Positions 51,799-64,000 of a stretch of 64,000 nt of DNA are shown in pieces. The stretch is from Anas platyrhynchos (Eukaryota; Chordata; Aves; Anseriformes; Anatidae). Every line of letters starts with the position of its first letter. The stretch's first letter is position 1. A program made the position numbers and the translations under genes. The notes under the pieces were generated by a model. It made no database searches and was not told where the DNA came from. It saw nothing but the letters and a program-made list of their open reading frames with translations. Location of the stretch: positions 34,023,001 through 34,087,000 of the forward strand of contig NC_092594.1 in the NCBI RefSeq assembly GCF_047663525.1, written 5' to 3'.

Positions 51799-53861
51799 CA
51801 TAGTGGGCTCTACCCTTTTTATATACTTTGCTTTTATTTAAGAACCACGTTGGCAAAAAAATAAATCAATGTTTGACCATTTTTATTTAGATCTTAACAT
51901 GTGGTTTTTATATTCTTAAGTTTAGAGAGATTATAAATTCTGTCTTTTGGATTTTTTATTTTTTCAAATGTTTACGTTGTAACTATTGGAATCTGCTGAA
52001 TGTTTAATATGGAACTGAGAAAGGAAGTAGGGCATTAGTTTTATTGGGGGGAAAAAAATTATTTTGTAAGTTCCTTTAAGCCAATATCTCTCTGACATAA
52101 AATGGAAGTATGTATTTATGTTGATCATAGAATTTGATACTGCGTAATGTAAGTGTCTATTCAGAGATACTGCTGCCATGAAATATTCTGCATTTATTGT
52201 ATAATAATTGTTTCACAGAAATAACATATGATATTTAGAAACAGTCAAGTAGGATTAGAGGAAATCCACTGCATGGCTAACGATTTTATGTGTTGCTGAG
52301 AGTACTTCAAAAAACATACTGTATTAAGTACACTATTTGCAATAGGCTGTGAGCAAAGGAGATATTTTTAAACAGACTTTTATCACTGCCTGGAAGAAGC
52401 CTTTAGCCAACACCAAACTTGCATTCCTCCTCACAGTTAATCATAGTCTTAATTAAACAAAGCAAAGCTGGATAGGAAGCAGTGAGGTAATTTTAGACCC
52501 TTAACGCATGGATATAAAAGTGGTTTGTGCATTTGGGAGTGAGCATGGTAATCTCTTTAATGTTTAAGGAAACTGAGGCAGACAGATCACCAACTTCCTG
52601 GGGCTTATGCAAAGGAAGACAAGGTAGAGAGATGCTCAGGATCCAAATCTCACCCTGCATGCCCACTGGTGGCTCTGGTGGAGCCATCCCAGAGCAGGAT
52701 GCTGTTCCCAGCCTGCAATCCTGCCCGGAGTCTCTGTGCTAGCCGGCAAGCAGCAGCCTTTGAACAACTTGTTTTAATTACGTGAGGATCATGCTAGCTT
52801 TCCACAAGCATCTTTTAATCTTTTTGATATTTTTGTTCACACTGTGTCACAAATATGTACTGCATTAATTTACTCCAACTTGATTCCGTTTGCAATAGAC
52901 AGGACAGGACAGGGAAGGGGCTGCCACGATTGTCGTGCTGGCCACCCTGGCAGAGCTGCCTCAGTGCAGCCTTTACACCATCCATACCTTAGGCTTAGAC
53001 AAATATGAAATTCTTTTGGTTGCTGGTGATGGAAAATCCTTGCGGATTTTACATTTTCAAGAAACGTTTGCTGTTTAGAGCAAGGAGCCAATCTGCCACT
53101 GCAACCCAGCCCTGTGCCTCCCTGCCTGGCAGCCCCAGGGGGATGCCCAGCTGCTGGGGCCTGATCCTGATCAGGAGGGCACCACGCTGGGGGTGCACGG
53201 CTGCTCCCACAGGGCTTTGCTGCTGGATCTTGGGGTGCTCCAGGGCCGTCCATCCCAACCTGGGCCACCTGTGGGGTCCTGGGTTCATTTCCCCATCAAA
53301 CTGGAGCATCTGGCACATCCTTCTGCTCCCTGCACACCTGGTATCTCCCTGCAGATACACCTCTGGGTTATGGAGTAACCTCCAGTGCCTCCAGTGCTGG
53401 TGTTGCATTGCCTGCAGAGCACTTTGTGTTTATGTGTATGCAGACAACCACGGGGGCGGCAGAGGGAGCTCGAGGACATGCAGTCTCAATTTTGGATTTC
53501 AGACCAGCAGGATTTTCTGGGTGCTGAAGTGTTCTTGACATAAACTCTCTGCCTTTGGCTGTGGCAATAACTTATTTTGAAGCCTTCAAACTGTGTGGTG
53601 GCTGTGTGGGGCCTCCTGGGTTGCTCTGGAAGGAGAAGACCTCAATGGGTGAGGTGTTACTCATAGGAATCCCCTTGGGATGGCATTTTTCTTGATGTTT
53701 TAATGAGTTCAGCACAGAAACCTGAGGTGTGCTAACGTGACACTCTGGTTACTGACACCAGGTCAGAGTGAAAAAATCATATAGGAAAAATTGGCTGGTC
53801 CTAAAGTGAACATTAATAGAAGTTAGGAGGAAAAGCAGTAACATGAAGTGTAATACTGTGT

Positions 53862-53936
53862 CTATAATATATATATAATTATATAACCTATAATATATAT
53901 AAATTATATAATCTAAAGTATATATATTATACATAT
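53862..53936. repeat. TA-rich low-complexity tract
   Basis: Imperfect ATATAT/AATTATATAA units lead directly into the TAGA array that follows. Confidence 0.85.

Positions 53937-53997
<61 letters not shown>
53937..53997. repeat. (TAGA)n tetranucleotide microsatellite
   Basis: About fifteen perfect TAGA units, the longest perfect tetranucleotide array in the window and probably length-variable between individuals. Confidence 0.95.
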
Positions 53998-55102
53998 GTG
54001 CCCATATACATGTATATGGAGGCAGCAGAGCATCCCTAAACACTGTTGTAGAGAAGGTGTGGAACAAGCTTCCATACACAGAAGGGTCAAAATAACTGCA
54101 AGTACCAGATATCTCCCACTGAAACCAACATCACACAGCTTGGCTTTCAAACTGGGTGGTGTTTTTACAAAGCTTCCTCTGTGGCTGTCAGACCAAGTGC
54201 AGACAGCCTTACAGACACTGCATGTGAGAGTTTCACCTCCAAAATAACCTGGCCCAGAGGCAGGGACATCTCCCTCTTCCCTTCCTCAGCAAGGATGGGG
54301 AGCCCATGAGCCTGAGCAAGAGGCTCAGGATGGACCTCAATAAAGGGGGGGTCAAGAAAATAGTCTGCACTGTTACTTCATCTGGGATTTGCTGGTAGGT
54401 CTTCACATCATAAAAATACTAATAATGGACATTATAAGGATTATTGGTATCTTTATTGTGCCTTGTTGCTTAATTCCCCAGCCTTTTTTCTTACTTCTGA
54501 CTGACTGGCATTTACCTCTTGGCTGTAATGACATCTGACTTCTGAGGGGAAAAAAAAGAAAGCAATTTCTTCTCTCCCAGACACAGTTCAAAAACCATCA
54601 GATTTGCTTGGAAAATCTCTGGAAAAGCTAGTGACAATGGCAACTTTTTGATAATTTAAATTCATGCTGAGAGTCAAGCTCTTTGTGCTGGGTTTTTAAC
54701 TGTAAAGAGACCCAGTAAACCTTGCATTGGACAAGAGATGGGCAGCGGGGCCTGGGCAGGACATCTCATACCGTTATTCCAGAGCCAGAGCTCCCTCTTG
54801 TGAGAAAAGAGAAATATCAGAGATGTCTGGGTCTGCCAACTGGAAATGCACAGGGCAGGGGTGTGCAGTGGGCAGGCAGGAGCTCTTCTCTACATCTCCC
54901 AGTGTGCACACACCTATAGCCACTAGGGCAGGAAAATGGGGTTTTTGTGGCTGCAGTCTTGCAGAATTGGGAACTGGCACTTCGATTTGTCCATGGCTGC
55001 CATCTGCAACTTCATGCTTGACAAAAATGAAGAATACAAAACGTTTGTCATTTGAAGAAATTGACATTTTCCCCCTCTCCTTTTCAAGACTTCTGTCCCT
55101 GA

Positions 55103-55137
55103 CAAAAAAAATAAAAAAATAAAAAATAAATGTAAAA
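55103..55137. repeat. A-rich low-complexity tract
   Basis: Runs of A interrupted by single T residues (AAATAAAAAAATAAAAAATAAA-like). It contains several AATAAA strings that are most simply explained by composition. Confidence 0.8.
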
Positions 55138-58100
55138 AAGCCCAACTTTATGTCTGCTAATAAAAAGCAGCAAATAAAGGAATCTGTCAGAAGTAATAAA
55201 TGCAATGTAAGAGTAAATTAAAAACTACAATGCTTTCATTGTTGTTGCTGTGCTCAGCATCAGCCGTGATGAATTGGTGACTCTTCTGCCATCCTCCTGC
55301 ACTGAGCACCAGAGCTGGGCTGTCCCACACCTGTGAGACCATCGCCACCTGAAACGGGGGAGCCTGGCCACAAAGCACGCCAGAGACAGCAGCCTGCAAG
55401 GAGCCCCTATAGGTCGCTCCAGGTGTATTTTATCCCAGGAGCATTTATGGAAAATACTTGGTATTCACTGAAATCTGGTGTGCTTTGAAGAGGAAAAAAT
55501 GTGTTTCAGAAGTATTTTTATGAGCCCTAGGAATAAGTTCTTTCTGGCAAGCGTGACCAAGCGGCAGCCAAAGGGGCAAGGGCTGCGGTGGTGGCTTCCC
55601 TGACCCTCCCCTGACTGGGGCGGTGAGTCCTGGGGCAGGGTTTGGGCAGTGCACCCTGCACCCATGTCCTGTGGGGCAAAAACCTGGGCACTTGGGGACT
55701 GCTGCTGCACTGGGACCTTGCCATCAGCCTGGCTGTCATTGCCGTAACACCAAATCCAACATATCTGGGTTCTTTGACACGTCCCCACTGGACCTTTTAC
55801 CTTTGGTACATCCCCACCAGGGAAAGGAGGACTCTTTCCCTTTCCAGCCCCCAAAGCCTCCAAAACGAGGGTGCGCCCAGGCGGTGTCACCTCCGGGGGC
55901 TGAGGCACTGGGATGTAGATTATCAAATCCACCTCTTTTCTCTTCACATGGCAAGAGTTAATTGTGCTAGTGTAAGAATATTATTCCAAGGGATTATTTT
56001 AAAAATTACCATTTTTCTTACAGCGGGGAACATGTCCAATAATTGATGTGGGAATATTAATGCAATGTGTGTGTGTTATCAATTTAGAGAAGCAGAAGAC
56101 ATATTTCCTTAAGCTTCTAATCATTTATACATATGACCTTCATTTATACAGCAGAAGGGCTCTTCCAGAGAGCTACAATTCGCTTCAGATGTTTAGCTTG
56201 GGTATTTTGCTTTACCTTCCAGCTGCCAAGTTTGGGATTATTTAGCAGTAAAATTAGAAATGTGGATTTGAGTATGTACCAAAATCCTGACAGGTGTTAA
56301 TGGAACTCAAGTTGAATATTTTATTCTTTAAATAGTAAAAAGTAAACCTGCATTTGTTTAGCTTTGCCTTTCTGCCAGCTATATCAGGTATCTCGTGTGA
56401 CTAGAATCACTGTTTTCTGTACATGGTCTTCATGGCAGTTTCCAGTGCCTGTTCCCAGCTCAGGCTATATTTATAATCCTAGCGGATTTCAGCTCCACGG
56501 AGAATTCCACAGACAAATGTGTGGTTCTCGACCCAAAGAGATAGGAAAGAAAACTCATTATGCTATATAGCCCGGATTTGCACAATGTGCCTGAAAGATG
56601 CGAATAGGCACCTAAGAGGATTTTCAGGAGGAAACAAAATCCTGGAGGTGAAATTAAAGCAATTAAGACAGCTCTAAAAAATCCCACCTAATGCCCTTCT
56701 TCATTTTCAGGTCTTCAGACACCTTTGAAAAATCAGCCCCTCAGCCTGTTATAATTCCAGGATATGTCTTTGGGTTATACTCGGTGCAAACTCTCATTCA
56801 GAAGGCTATCTCTGGGTACTGGGGGCCCCTGGTTTTGCCCAGAGAGGTGATGCAGATCACTGCTGGGGCTGTGACTTTTTGCAGAGGAGCACTGGGTGCT
56901 TAGGGAAGGATGTAGGACACTAGCAAAGCACAGGCTCAGCTTTCTTTGTTACAGGAGATGTGCTGCAAGGGATTTACGCTGTCTGGATTTTGATGTCCAT
57001 CATTTGCTCCTTGCACTTTCCTGCCATGGACTGACTCCCCCTTGGGTGGCACCTTTCTTTTCCCAGTGCCCAAGGGGAAGCCAAGGTGCTGGTCTGGCAA
57101 CTCCTGGGTGCCTGGAGCAGGGTGACTTGAAGCCACCCCTTATTTAAGAGAAAAATCAGGAAGCCAATGTGTGAACCACATCCTGAGCTCAGGTGCTGGG
57201 AGGGGCAGAGCTGCCCAGGGGCTCCCTTGGCTGCCATTGCCGTGGGAAAGGGGAGTTACGCTGCCCTCCTGGAACAAGGGAAGGCTGAAAGCATGGAGAG
57301 GTGGGGCTGGGCTTCCGGTAACCCAGCTTAATTCAGACCCTCCCTAGCCCAATCCCTGGCCAGTGTCTCCCTATTTTCTCCCATGTCCCTGTATCATACC
57401 TGCGATCCAGTCCTGGTCCCCTGCTCTCCACCCAGGGAGGGGGCAGAGATGTGGCCTCTCCCAGAGGAAAGGGAAAAACCCTTTGAAATCAAGCAGGCCA
57501 AGGGTAGTAAAAGTCCTGAAAATTAACATCATGCTTTTCTTGGTGTCCTTGATTAATTGAAGAGAACTTCTACATAACACAGGGCCAGAAATACACTTCT
57601 AAAGTTGGTTCACTTGGTTCTGAGTGAGAGTTACTGGCTCCAGCCAGAAAATCTGTGTTAGTGCAGAAGAATTATTTGACTTTTTTCTGGCTTCACCACC
57701 ACTACAGAAACCTTTTTTTGCCAATGGAACAGACAAACTTCATCTGAGCAGAACACAGGTAGAAAGCTCGATCTCATCAGAGCTTTATCTAGATTGGGGA
57801 TCACTATGGTTTAGACACCAAAGAAAAATGCCCACCAGGGTGTGACTGGTTTTGCAGCTGTGTGCAGCTGACAGCCCCCAAGCCAAGGTATGCAACCTTG
57901 TCAGGCTTTCACAGCGTAGCAGGCTGCAGCTCTTTTTCTACTGACTTCCAAATCACTTAAGAGAGCTTGCAGTTTGTTTGAAATTTAAGCAGAGAGGAGT
58001 TTTTAGTGTAACTGCTGATCGCAAAAGGGCTTATCTCGGGAGGGAATATTCCAGTGGATTTTTTACTGTCAGAGAATTAAATGGTACAGACTGGCTATTT

Positions 58101-61100
58101 TTTACATCTTCTGTTGTGCTGAACTTCTAATTTAATAGAAGCACATTATTGGAGAAGTGAACCACACTGATAAAGGTTTTAATAAGATCATAACAAGAAC
58201 CATTGAAATATTTTACTCTTAGGCAATTTAAATTCAATTTACAGTCACTGTTTATTTTCACATCCTTGGTTGTTGTTTTAAGAACCGTGTTCTTTTCTGC
58301 ACTGCTTGCGTAACTGACATCTATTGCAGAATCAGATTGGTGCTCTTAATGTGCTCTGGAACTTGGTGTTTTGGACCTTTACCATTTAGAAAATGTACCC
58401 AACTGGAAGGACAGTCCCAGAAGCGAGGAAGCCTTTCCACAAGCAGCAGCTGTCCCTGCGGCTTACTGTGTTCATACTAGAAAATGTGATTTGAAAAGGT
58501 ACTCACTGACTCTTTTCTTTCTGTATACCTGCCACAGGCTGTAACTTTTTCTTCTGCAGACCCGAGGCTTTGGTCTCGCACATTCCTGTGTCACGTTGGC
58601 ACACCAGAATTCTGGAATAATGTCATTTGGTTGGGACATGCCGCATCTGTACGTCTGTACGTCTCATGCTCACTTGCAAAGGTACCTCTGCAGCACCGAA
58701 AGGCAGATTACTTCTAGAGCTTGTGAAGTATCACTGCTAGTAAACAGGAAAAGAGTGAGCGTTTGGTTTTCTATATAATGAAAAGCTTGAGCTTGATTAT
58801 ATTAAAAATGTAGTGGTCCTGCTGAATGTTTGGCTCGCATCCCAGCTGGTGGAAAGTGCAAGGAAGCTCTTTAGCTGCTTCAGTATGAACTTGAAATTCA
58901 TTTTCTCTCTCCCAGCTTGCTTGGCCACTGAAGGTCAACTTATTTCAGTCGTTCCTAAAGCGTACTGCACACACGCAGCGTGCAAGCACGGGGTAAATGG
59001 GGTTTTCATTCACTGGGGAAATGATTTGTAGCTATTTATAAATTAGTGCTGTAATTTATTATTTGAATTCTGTTGCCTAGATTGAAAAAGTATCTGACAG
59101 TCTACTGGAACCAGCAGTTCCATTTTAATTCCACAGAGTAATAATTTTCTACTATTATGAAGCCTAACTCCAGTTATTATACGTATTAGTTGGTGGGGTT
59201 TTTACAGCACCACAACGAGGAACTTGCCAAGCAATAAATTCCATTGAAAGGTTTCTTTGTGTCTTTAGGAAAAGCTTACATGAGACACTTCCCTACTTAC
59301 ATGTAATAAAAGGAAATAATGAAGTACACAAGCACGCGAGTAACCATTAACTTGTGCTATTGTGTATTTTAATGGTTTTATTATGGATAACTTTCCAAAC
59401 CATACGGACGCAAATGAGCGCCTTTGCATTTCTCTGAATCTATCCTTTAATTTACAGAAAACCTGATTCACACAGATTCTGGAATTAAATCATCGCTCCA
59501 GCTGCTACGCTTTAAGTTTCCCAGACCTTTGTGAATCATTGTGTGGTTTTGAACAGCCTGGTTGTTGTGACATAAATATTTTTGTAATTGATCAAATATG
59601 TTTAGGTTTGGTTGGTTTGTATTTTTAACTTTAAAATGTCATTTTTAGAAGGATTTCTTTAATTTTTAGGAAATGAGATTAATCATGTTTTTAAGGCACG
59701 ATTTCATTTTAATGTCTCCAACTAATTGGAACATGGGAATGACTTTGATTTCTGTATCAGCCAGTACAGCTTTCTTGGGCTCTGGATATGATTTTTCTAA
59801 GCCCTCGTTCGAAAGCTCTGGAGCTCGTACTGCTGGGCAGTCATTAAGTTATTATTACCTGCCTCTTTGCTTAGCATGGCAGGGGAGAGTTTGGGCTGCT
59901 TACGTCTGAGATGAAAACAGCTGATGCATCTGAGTAGGTAAGGAACGGGACAGACAGCCAAATGTGGCAGGTACCGGAAGCAAAGCTGTGTGCAGAGGCT
60001 TAAAGCATAAATTGGAGCCTTTTTACATGCAACTCCAGGAGAGGAATGGTGAGTCAGTGCTGCCAGGGATGGCTTGTGGCAGGCAGGGCAGCCACAGCTC
60101 AGGGGTTTGCTGCTGGGACAGGGCGTCCTTGAGAGCCAGAGATGTTGAGGAACTGTTTACAAAAGGTTCCCCCATGCACCTTGTTCTCTAGTGACTAACT
60201 CTAAAGCTTCCTGAATGTCTAAGTTTCATTCAAATTTCTTGAGGACAGAAAGCTAAATTGGGCACAGAGGCACCCTCACGTACACCAACAACGTGCAACC
60301 AGGCGCTGGGGAACAAGTAAAATGCATCCATGTAGGCTTTATGGTCAGCACAAACCATGCCTGGTGCTACATGTGCTGCTATGAGATGGCATCCAGGGTT
60401 TTTCCCTCATTTGCAGAGGTCATTTTGGCTGAGAGGTACAGCAGCACCTGGGTGCTCGATGCTCATGTGGGAGAGGATTCCTGAGCCACCAGGTGCCGTG
60501 CTGGACCTGAGCTGCATCCCACATTTCTGGGCCTTTAATGTTGGTTGTGCTCCTTCAGTGTCATTTCTGTGTTTCTTTTCTCCCATTTCTCCTCAGCTGC
60601 CACCCCAGCACTGCTTTGCAGAGGTTTGCAAAGTGCCCAACAGAGGCAGGGAGCTGGGGACCAAAGGTTGAGGGCTGGTCTCAGGGCTAACACCCTTGCA
60701 GAGAGCAGGGTCTTGATCCCCTTGAGAGTTGCTTCCTGAGGGTTGTCTGCAAGTATGGGACACTCTCATGGTACCTTTCTGATTCCTTGCAAGGTGTTTG
60801 CCAAAGCTAGGAACTGCCAAGAGTTCCAGCTGGCAGCCCACAGTGGGGCTGCAAAGGACACTCTGAGTGGCTGGGGCATTGGAGACCTCTGGTTTCACAC
60901 TGCTACTGCGTTTTCCCCAGTACTTTGGCTGCTGGCTTCACACGTTGCCACCAAATTGTGCTTTAAAATATATACGTATTCGCTGTGGTTGTATATCTTT
61001 GTGACTGTAAGGAGAACGGCAGTCCTGTGGACCTGCTAACACCGCTCCTGCAAGTGCTGCCAAAGAATCACCCCATTCAGCTCGGGGGCTGCTCACTGGA

Positions 61101-62082
61101 TTCTGAACATGCAGCTGCAAAATGTGGTATTTTCTTAACATGCCACCGAATTTAGATTTTTTTCCCCCACGGAATTTACTATTTTGCTGAAGCCAGGTGC
61201 TTGACATTTTTCTGCTGGTCCTTTTGGGGGGTGTGCCATCTTCTAACAGCTGCTCCTTGGCGTAGGCTGTTCCTGTGGGGGGGCAGCTAGTTGGTTTATG
61301 GGCCTGAAAACCAAAGGGCTGGGGCTTAGCACTGGCATGCCTGGCACAAGGGAAGAGACTCGACAACACTGCACGAGCACGGGGCTGCCAAGCAGCTCCT
61401 GGTAGTGAGGAGGAGGGAGCGAAGGAGGAGAAGCACCATCCTCAGTCACTGGGAGGTTTTGACCTAGTGGGAGCTTTTCGGTGGTGCCCCACGGTAGTTC
61501 AGGTAACTGAGCTGCGGGTGAAGGGGAATTTGCCAGAGAGGAATTAATTCTCAGTCTGGGAGTTGGTGGTGGTACCTGTGGAGATTTACCTGGTGGTGCT
61601 GGGCATCAGCAGCATTTCAGGTGAGCTCCCCTGGCTCCAACAGGCACAGGACAGCTGCCTCAGGCTGCCCTGCTCCTGGCAAGGGCAACTTCTGGCCCTT
61701 TCACTGGGATTCTGCCCCTTGGCTTTCCCCATGTGCACCTGAGCTGCTTTAATTTCACACCTGCTGAAATGTCAGTGCTTGGTTTAAATCACTGCTGGGC
61801 ATGTTAAGAATGTGATATTAGGATTCATCAGGCAGACCGATAGTTTTAAGAAATGACAGTAGACTTGTTTCCAGTTTTTAATGCTTTCTTGTAAAACTGA
61901 AAATATAAAACCAGCCGAGCAAAAGATTTTTATATACATGAGGTCTGTGATTAAAAAAATCCTTTTAGTTAAAAAAAAAAAAAAGAAGAAAAGAATTGAC
62001 CAATGAGTTAAGTGAAAACTGATTAAAGGGACCGACATTCTCAAACTGAAACATACCTTTCAGGAAAAAAAATCTTTACAAG

Positions 62083-62088
62083 TTTATT
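62083..62088 (-). terminator. GLIS1: candidate poly(A) signal of GLIS1
   Basis: TTTATT on the + strand (AATAAA on the - strand) lies 284 nt past the putative GLIS1 stop. Another copy at 62257-62262 lies only about 110 nt past the stop. Either could end the transcript. Confidence 0.4.
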
Positions 62089-62371
62089 ATATAACTTACA
62101 TTTACACTTTATGGAGAGAACTTACAAAACAAGCTGCTTGAAATGCTCCTCATTCCCTTAAAGCATGAATTTCAAAGTGCCACAGCAAAGGAACAGGTTC
62201 CAATATTATCTTATACAGACTATTCATGTATAAAATGGTTTGGTAAATGTGAGGTGTTTATTTAAATGAGCACATATAGGGATACAGACTAAATAAAAGT
62301 ACTTGAGCAACACCTTTGTTATTACATACACAGTTATAGGTATAATAAAGGAAGGAAGGTCAGCACTGCTC

Positions 62372-62508
62372 TTAGGTATCTGTATAGATGGGAGGAATGT
62401 GATTCAAGCAGTGATCAAAGGCGCTGTTCTGGAAAAATCCATTCTCGTCGGTTCCGTTGGACACCATGTCTTCAGACGCACACTGAGCTTCAGAGATTGC
62501 CTCATAGC
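62372..62508 (-). CDS. GLIS1: GLIS1 last coding exon (C-terminal 44 residues), partial gene
   Basis: On the - strand an acceptor (CACGCTTGCAG) is followed by an open frame. Two bases complete a split codon, 44 codons follow, and TAA falls at 62374-62372. The peptide starts YEAISEAQCASEDM, continues through NGFFQNSAFDHC and ends LNHIPPIYTDT. An acidic stretch followed by an Asp-His-Cys / Ile-Tyr-Thr-Asp terminus is what I remember of GLIS-family C-termini, but I could not align it. The position supports GLIS1: in mammals it is the neighbour of DMRTB1 and converges on it, as here. GLIS1 is a nuclear Kruppel-like factor with five C2H2 fingers. Those are encoded upstream, beyond the right edge. 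The coding character is supported by the acceptor, the stop with AATAAA downstream, and the many retained CpG and C-ending codons. GLIS3 or an unrelated terminal exon is the alternative. Confidence 0.6.
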
Positions 62509-64000
62509 CTGCAAGCGTGACAAGTTGTATGGACACGATTTAACAGCAGTACATATAAGGAAGGAAGCCTGGTTTGAGGCCTGGGATTATGCAGCACAGC
62601 ACAGTGCTAATGACAAGACAATAGGATTTACCATCAAAGCCTTACCCAGGAGATACACAAACTAATCTCCACGGGCACTTGTGTCATAGTGTATGAGGCT
62701 CCCATTCATTTCTGCGGACAGCTACCCATTTGCAAGTGAAGTGCAAGTATCAGAGCATGGCTCCCTCGGGACTTTACAGTTATTATCTGAATAGGATGTC
62801 TAAACAATGAATGGGCAAGGATCCTAGTAAGTGTGAGCTAAAAGTGATGTAGTCCTCTTGTTTTGTATGTTTTTCTTTTTAATGGCACTTACGAAAATGT
62901 TCCATGTGTCTCCCAGCTGCTCTTAAGCTTAAGGTCCTGGAGAAATTTGGATCCTGCATTTGTTGTATCCCTCCATACTACAGAGGCAAGGTCTGGAAGT
63001 GGTGTCTGGGTTGGGTCAGGCTCACAGGACAAGTGAAAGGAGCTGTGCACCATGTTGTCCTCAGCCCACCAAAGCTCACCATGCTGCTGGCTCCTCACCT
63101 GTCTGAGGTGGCTGGTGCTTACCAGGCTACCAGAAAGCCATTATGGTGGGGAGGAGTTTCTCTGTCCTTCTCCTTTCACAGTGAAAACCCTCCAGAGTTA
63201 TTGTAACCTGCCCTGAGCTGTGCATCCCTGTGGTAAGGAACAGGTTTGCCTGTACCACCTGCTTTGGATTGGGTCTTTAAGAAAGTGTCTGGATGAGCTT
63301 CGGCACAGGGTTCTGACCCCTGCCCCCAGGCCACCTAGCACAATTTCAATAACCATCAGCAGCATTAAGTCAGCTGAGGCAACACATGGAGCACAATCCT
63401 TCTTGTTAAGATCTCTCTTCTTAAGATCCTTCTTGTTAGGATCTCCCCCTCTATAAAATGAGGCTGTTCTTTCTGTTCAGTGTTTCTCATCTCTTCAGCC
63501 TGCCTAAGGCTGCACACGTGTGTGCCAAGGTGTGGCAGAACCTAACTGCTCCAGGCTTTTTGGTGAGGTCTCCGGGCTATCCAGCACTGCTGGGAAAGGC
63601 AGTCTTGGAGTCCTGTCAGCTCAGTCCTTAGAACTTAATGACAGGTAGTTTACTATTAGGGCTGGTTTTATTATTGGAGATAAAATTCTCTACGTATTTA
63701 TAGTTCTGCATTTTCCTACGACGTACTCATTTATGGGTCAAATTCTGCTGTTTGCAGAATTCTGGCATGCAGCATATGGCCAAAGACCCTGAAAGAGAAA
63801 GTCAGCCTGTTTATCTGCCCTGTGCTGGGTGTCAGTCCAAGTGGAGTGACTGGTATTTTGATAAGCTTTGTGAGTGTTTACGTTATGCTAATTTCTATTT
63901 GATGAGCCTGTACACAGGGTGGATGCACAACCACAGATGGACAAAACCCAAGATAAGCATACACCCAGAAATCATTATTAGATTCCAGATAGAGTAAACT
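62509..64000 (-). other. presumed GLIS1 last intron, open at the window edge
   Basis: This is the stretch upstream, on the - strand, of the terminal exon. No zinc-finger coding sequence was recognised. One weak candidate exon (62893-62977) is discussed as a finding, and a short triplicated CTT-rich repeat lies at 63396-63444. The rest shows no feature. Confidence 0.45.
63396..63444. repeat. short CTT-rich tandem duplication
   Basis: ATCCTTCTTGTTA followed by AGATCTC or GGATCTC occurs at 63396 and again at 63426, a period of 30 bp. A related partial copy (TCTTCTTAAGATC) lies between them. Confidence 0.85.

Larger units (their letters stand above)
28600..62060. other. intergenic DNA between the convergent DMRTB1 and GLIS1 3' ends
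   Basis: About 33 kb without any exon I can support on either strand. Open frames reach 177 codons (53005-53538) but have no recognisable domain and overlap similar frames on the opposite strand in GC-richer patches. Contents noted separately are CR1 remnants, microsatellites, A and T runs, a GC-rich repeat block near 33.8 kb, and a strong short hairpin at 49.46 kb. Confidence 0.6.

Noticed and set aside
53005..53538. 177-codon open frame on the + strand
   Set aside because: It has no domain or plausible splice context, overlaps comparable frames on the other strand, and sits in a GC-richer patch where stops are rare.
62303..62665. 120-codon open frame on the + strand
   Set aside because: It is antisense to the GLIS1 terminal exon, has no recognisable domain, and is explained by the codon constraint of the - strand exon plus intron sequence.
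63750..63860. Possible - strand acceptor (TTTCTCTTTCAG) suggesting another GLIS1 exon
   Set aside because: The frame after it shows no zinc-finger or GLIS-like sequence and closes after about 20 codons.

Overview
This window is vertebrate nuclear DNA, most likely from a bird (at least a sauropsid). Most of it is AT-leaning non-coding sequence with few interspersed repeats. It carries 3' fragments of CR1 retrotransposons, the dominant LINE of birds and reptiles: a CR1 3' end at about 22.91-23.05 kb, a decayed CR1 reverse-transcriptase remnant near 29.9 kb, and a second CR1 3' end near 30.5 kb. The one complete gene has the small introns (1.3-3.2 kb) typical of birds. The species cannot be named from this sequence.

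The complete gene is DMRTB1 (DMRT6) on the + strand, 20720-27580. I built it from four exons (20720-21119, 22640-22872, 24161-24305, 27474-27580). Their splice phases agree at all three junctions, and together they give an uninterrupted 885-nt coding sequence of 294 residues plus stop. Exon 1 encodes a DM DNA-binding domain with all eight zinc ligands. Exons 2-4 encode the Pro/Tyr/Gly-rich tail expected of DMRTB1. A TATA box lies 77 bp before the ATG, and a candidate AATAAA lies about 1 kb after the stop. Two oddities stand out. The last intron ends in a long CTTT microsatellite that serves as the polypyrimidine tract. Intron 1 holds an acceptor-ORF-stop-AATAAA cassette that could make a DM-only short isoform.

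At the right edge, on the - strand, 62372-62508 has the form of a 3'-terminal coding exon: acceptor, 44 open codons, stop, then AATAAA. It reads as the C-terminal end of a GLIS-family zinc-finger protein. In mammals GLIS1 is the neighbour of DMRTB1 in convergent orientation, so I call it the last exon of GLIS1. The zinc-finger exons would lie beyond 64 kb.

Layout: 1-20.4 kb is intergenic DNA upstream of DMRTB1, with microsatellites, an octamer-motif pair and an inverted repeat. 20.4-28.6 kb is DMRTB1. 28.6-62.0 kb is a roughly 33-kb intergenic stretch between the two convergent 3' ends, holding CR1 debris, several simple repeats and a few GC-rich patches, with no exon I can support. 62.0-64.0 kb is the 3' end of GLIS1. 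I found no CRISPR array, bacterial mobile element, tRNA or rRNA, and no sign of a new multi-gene system. The interest lies in gene structure and in small sequence features.
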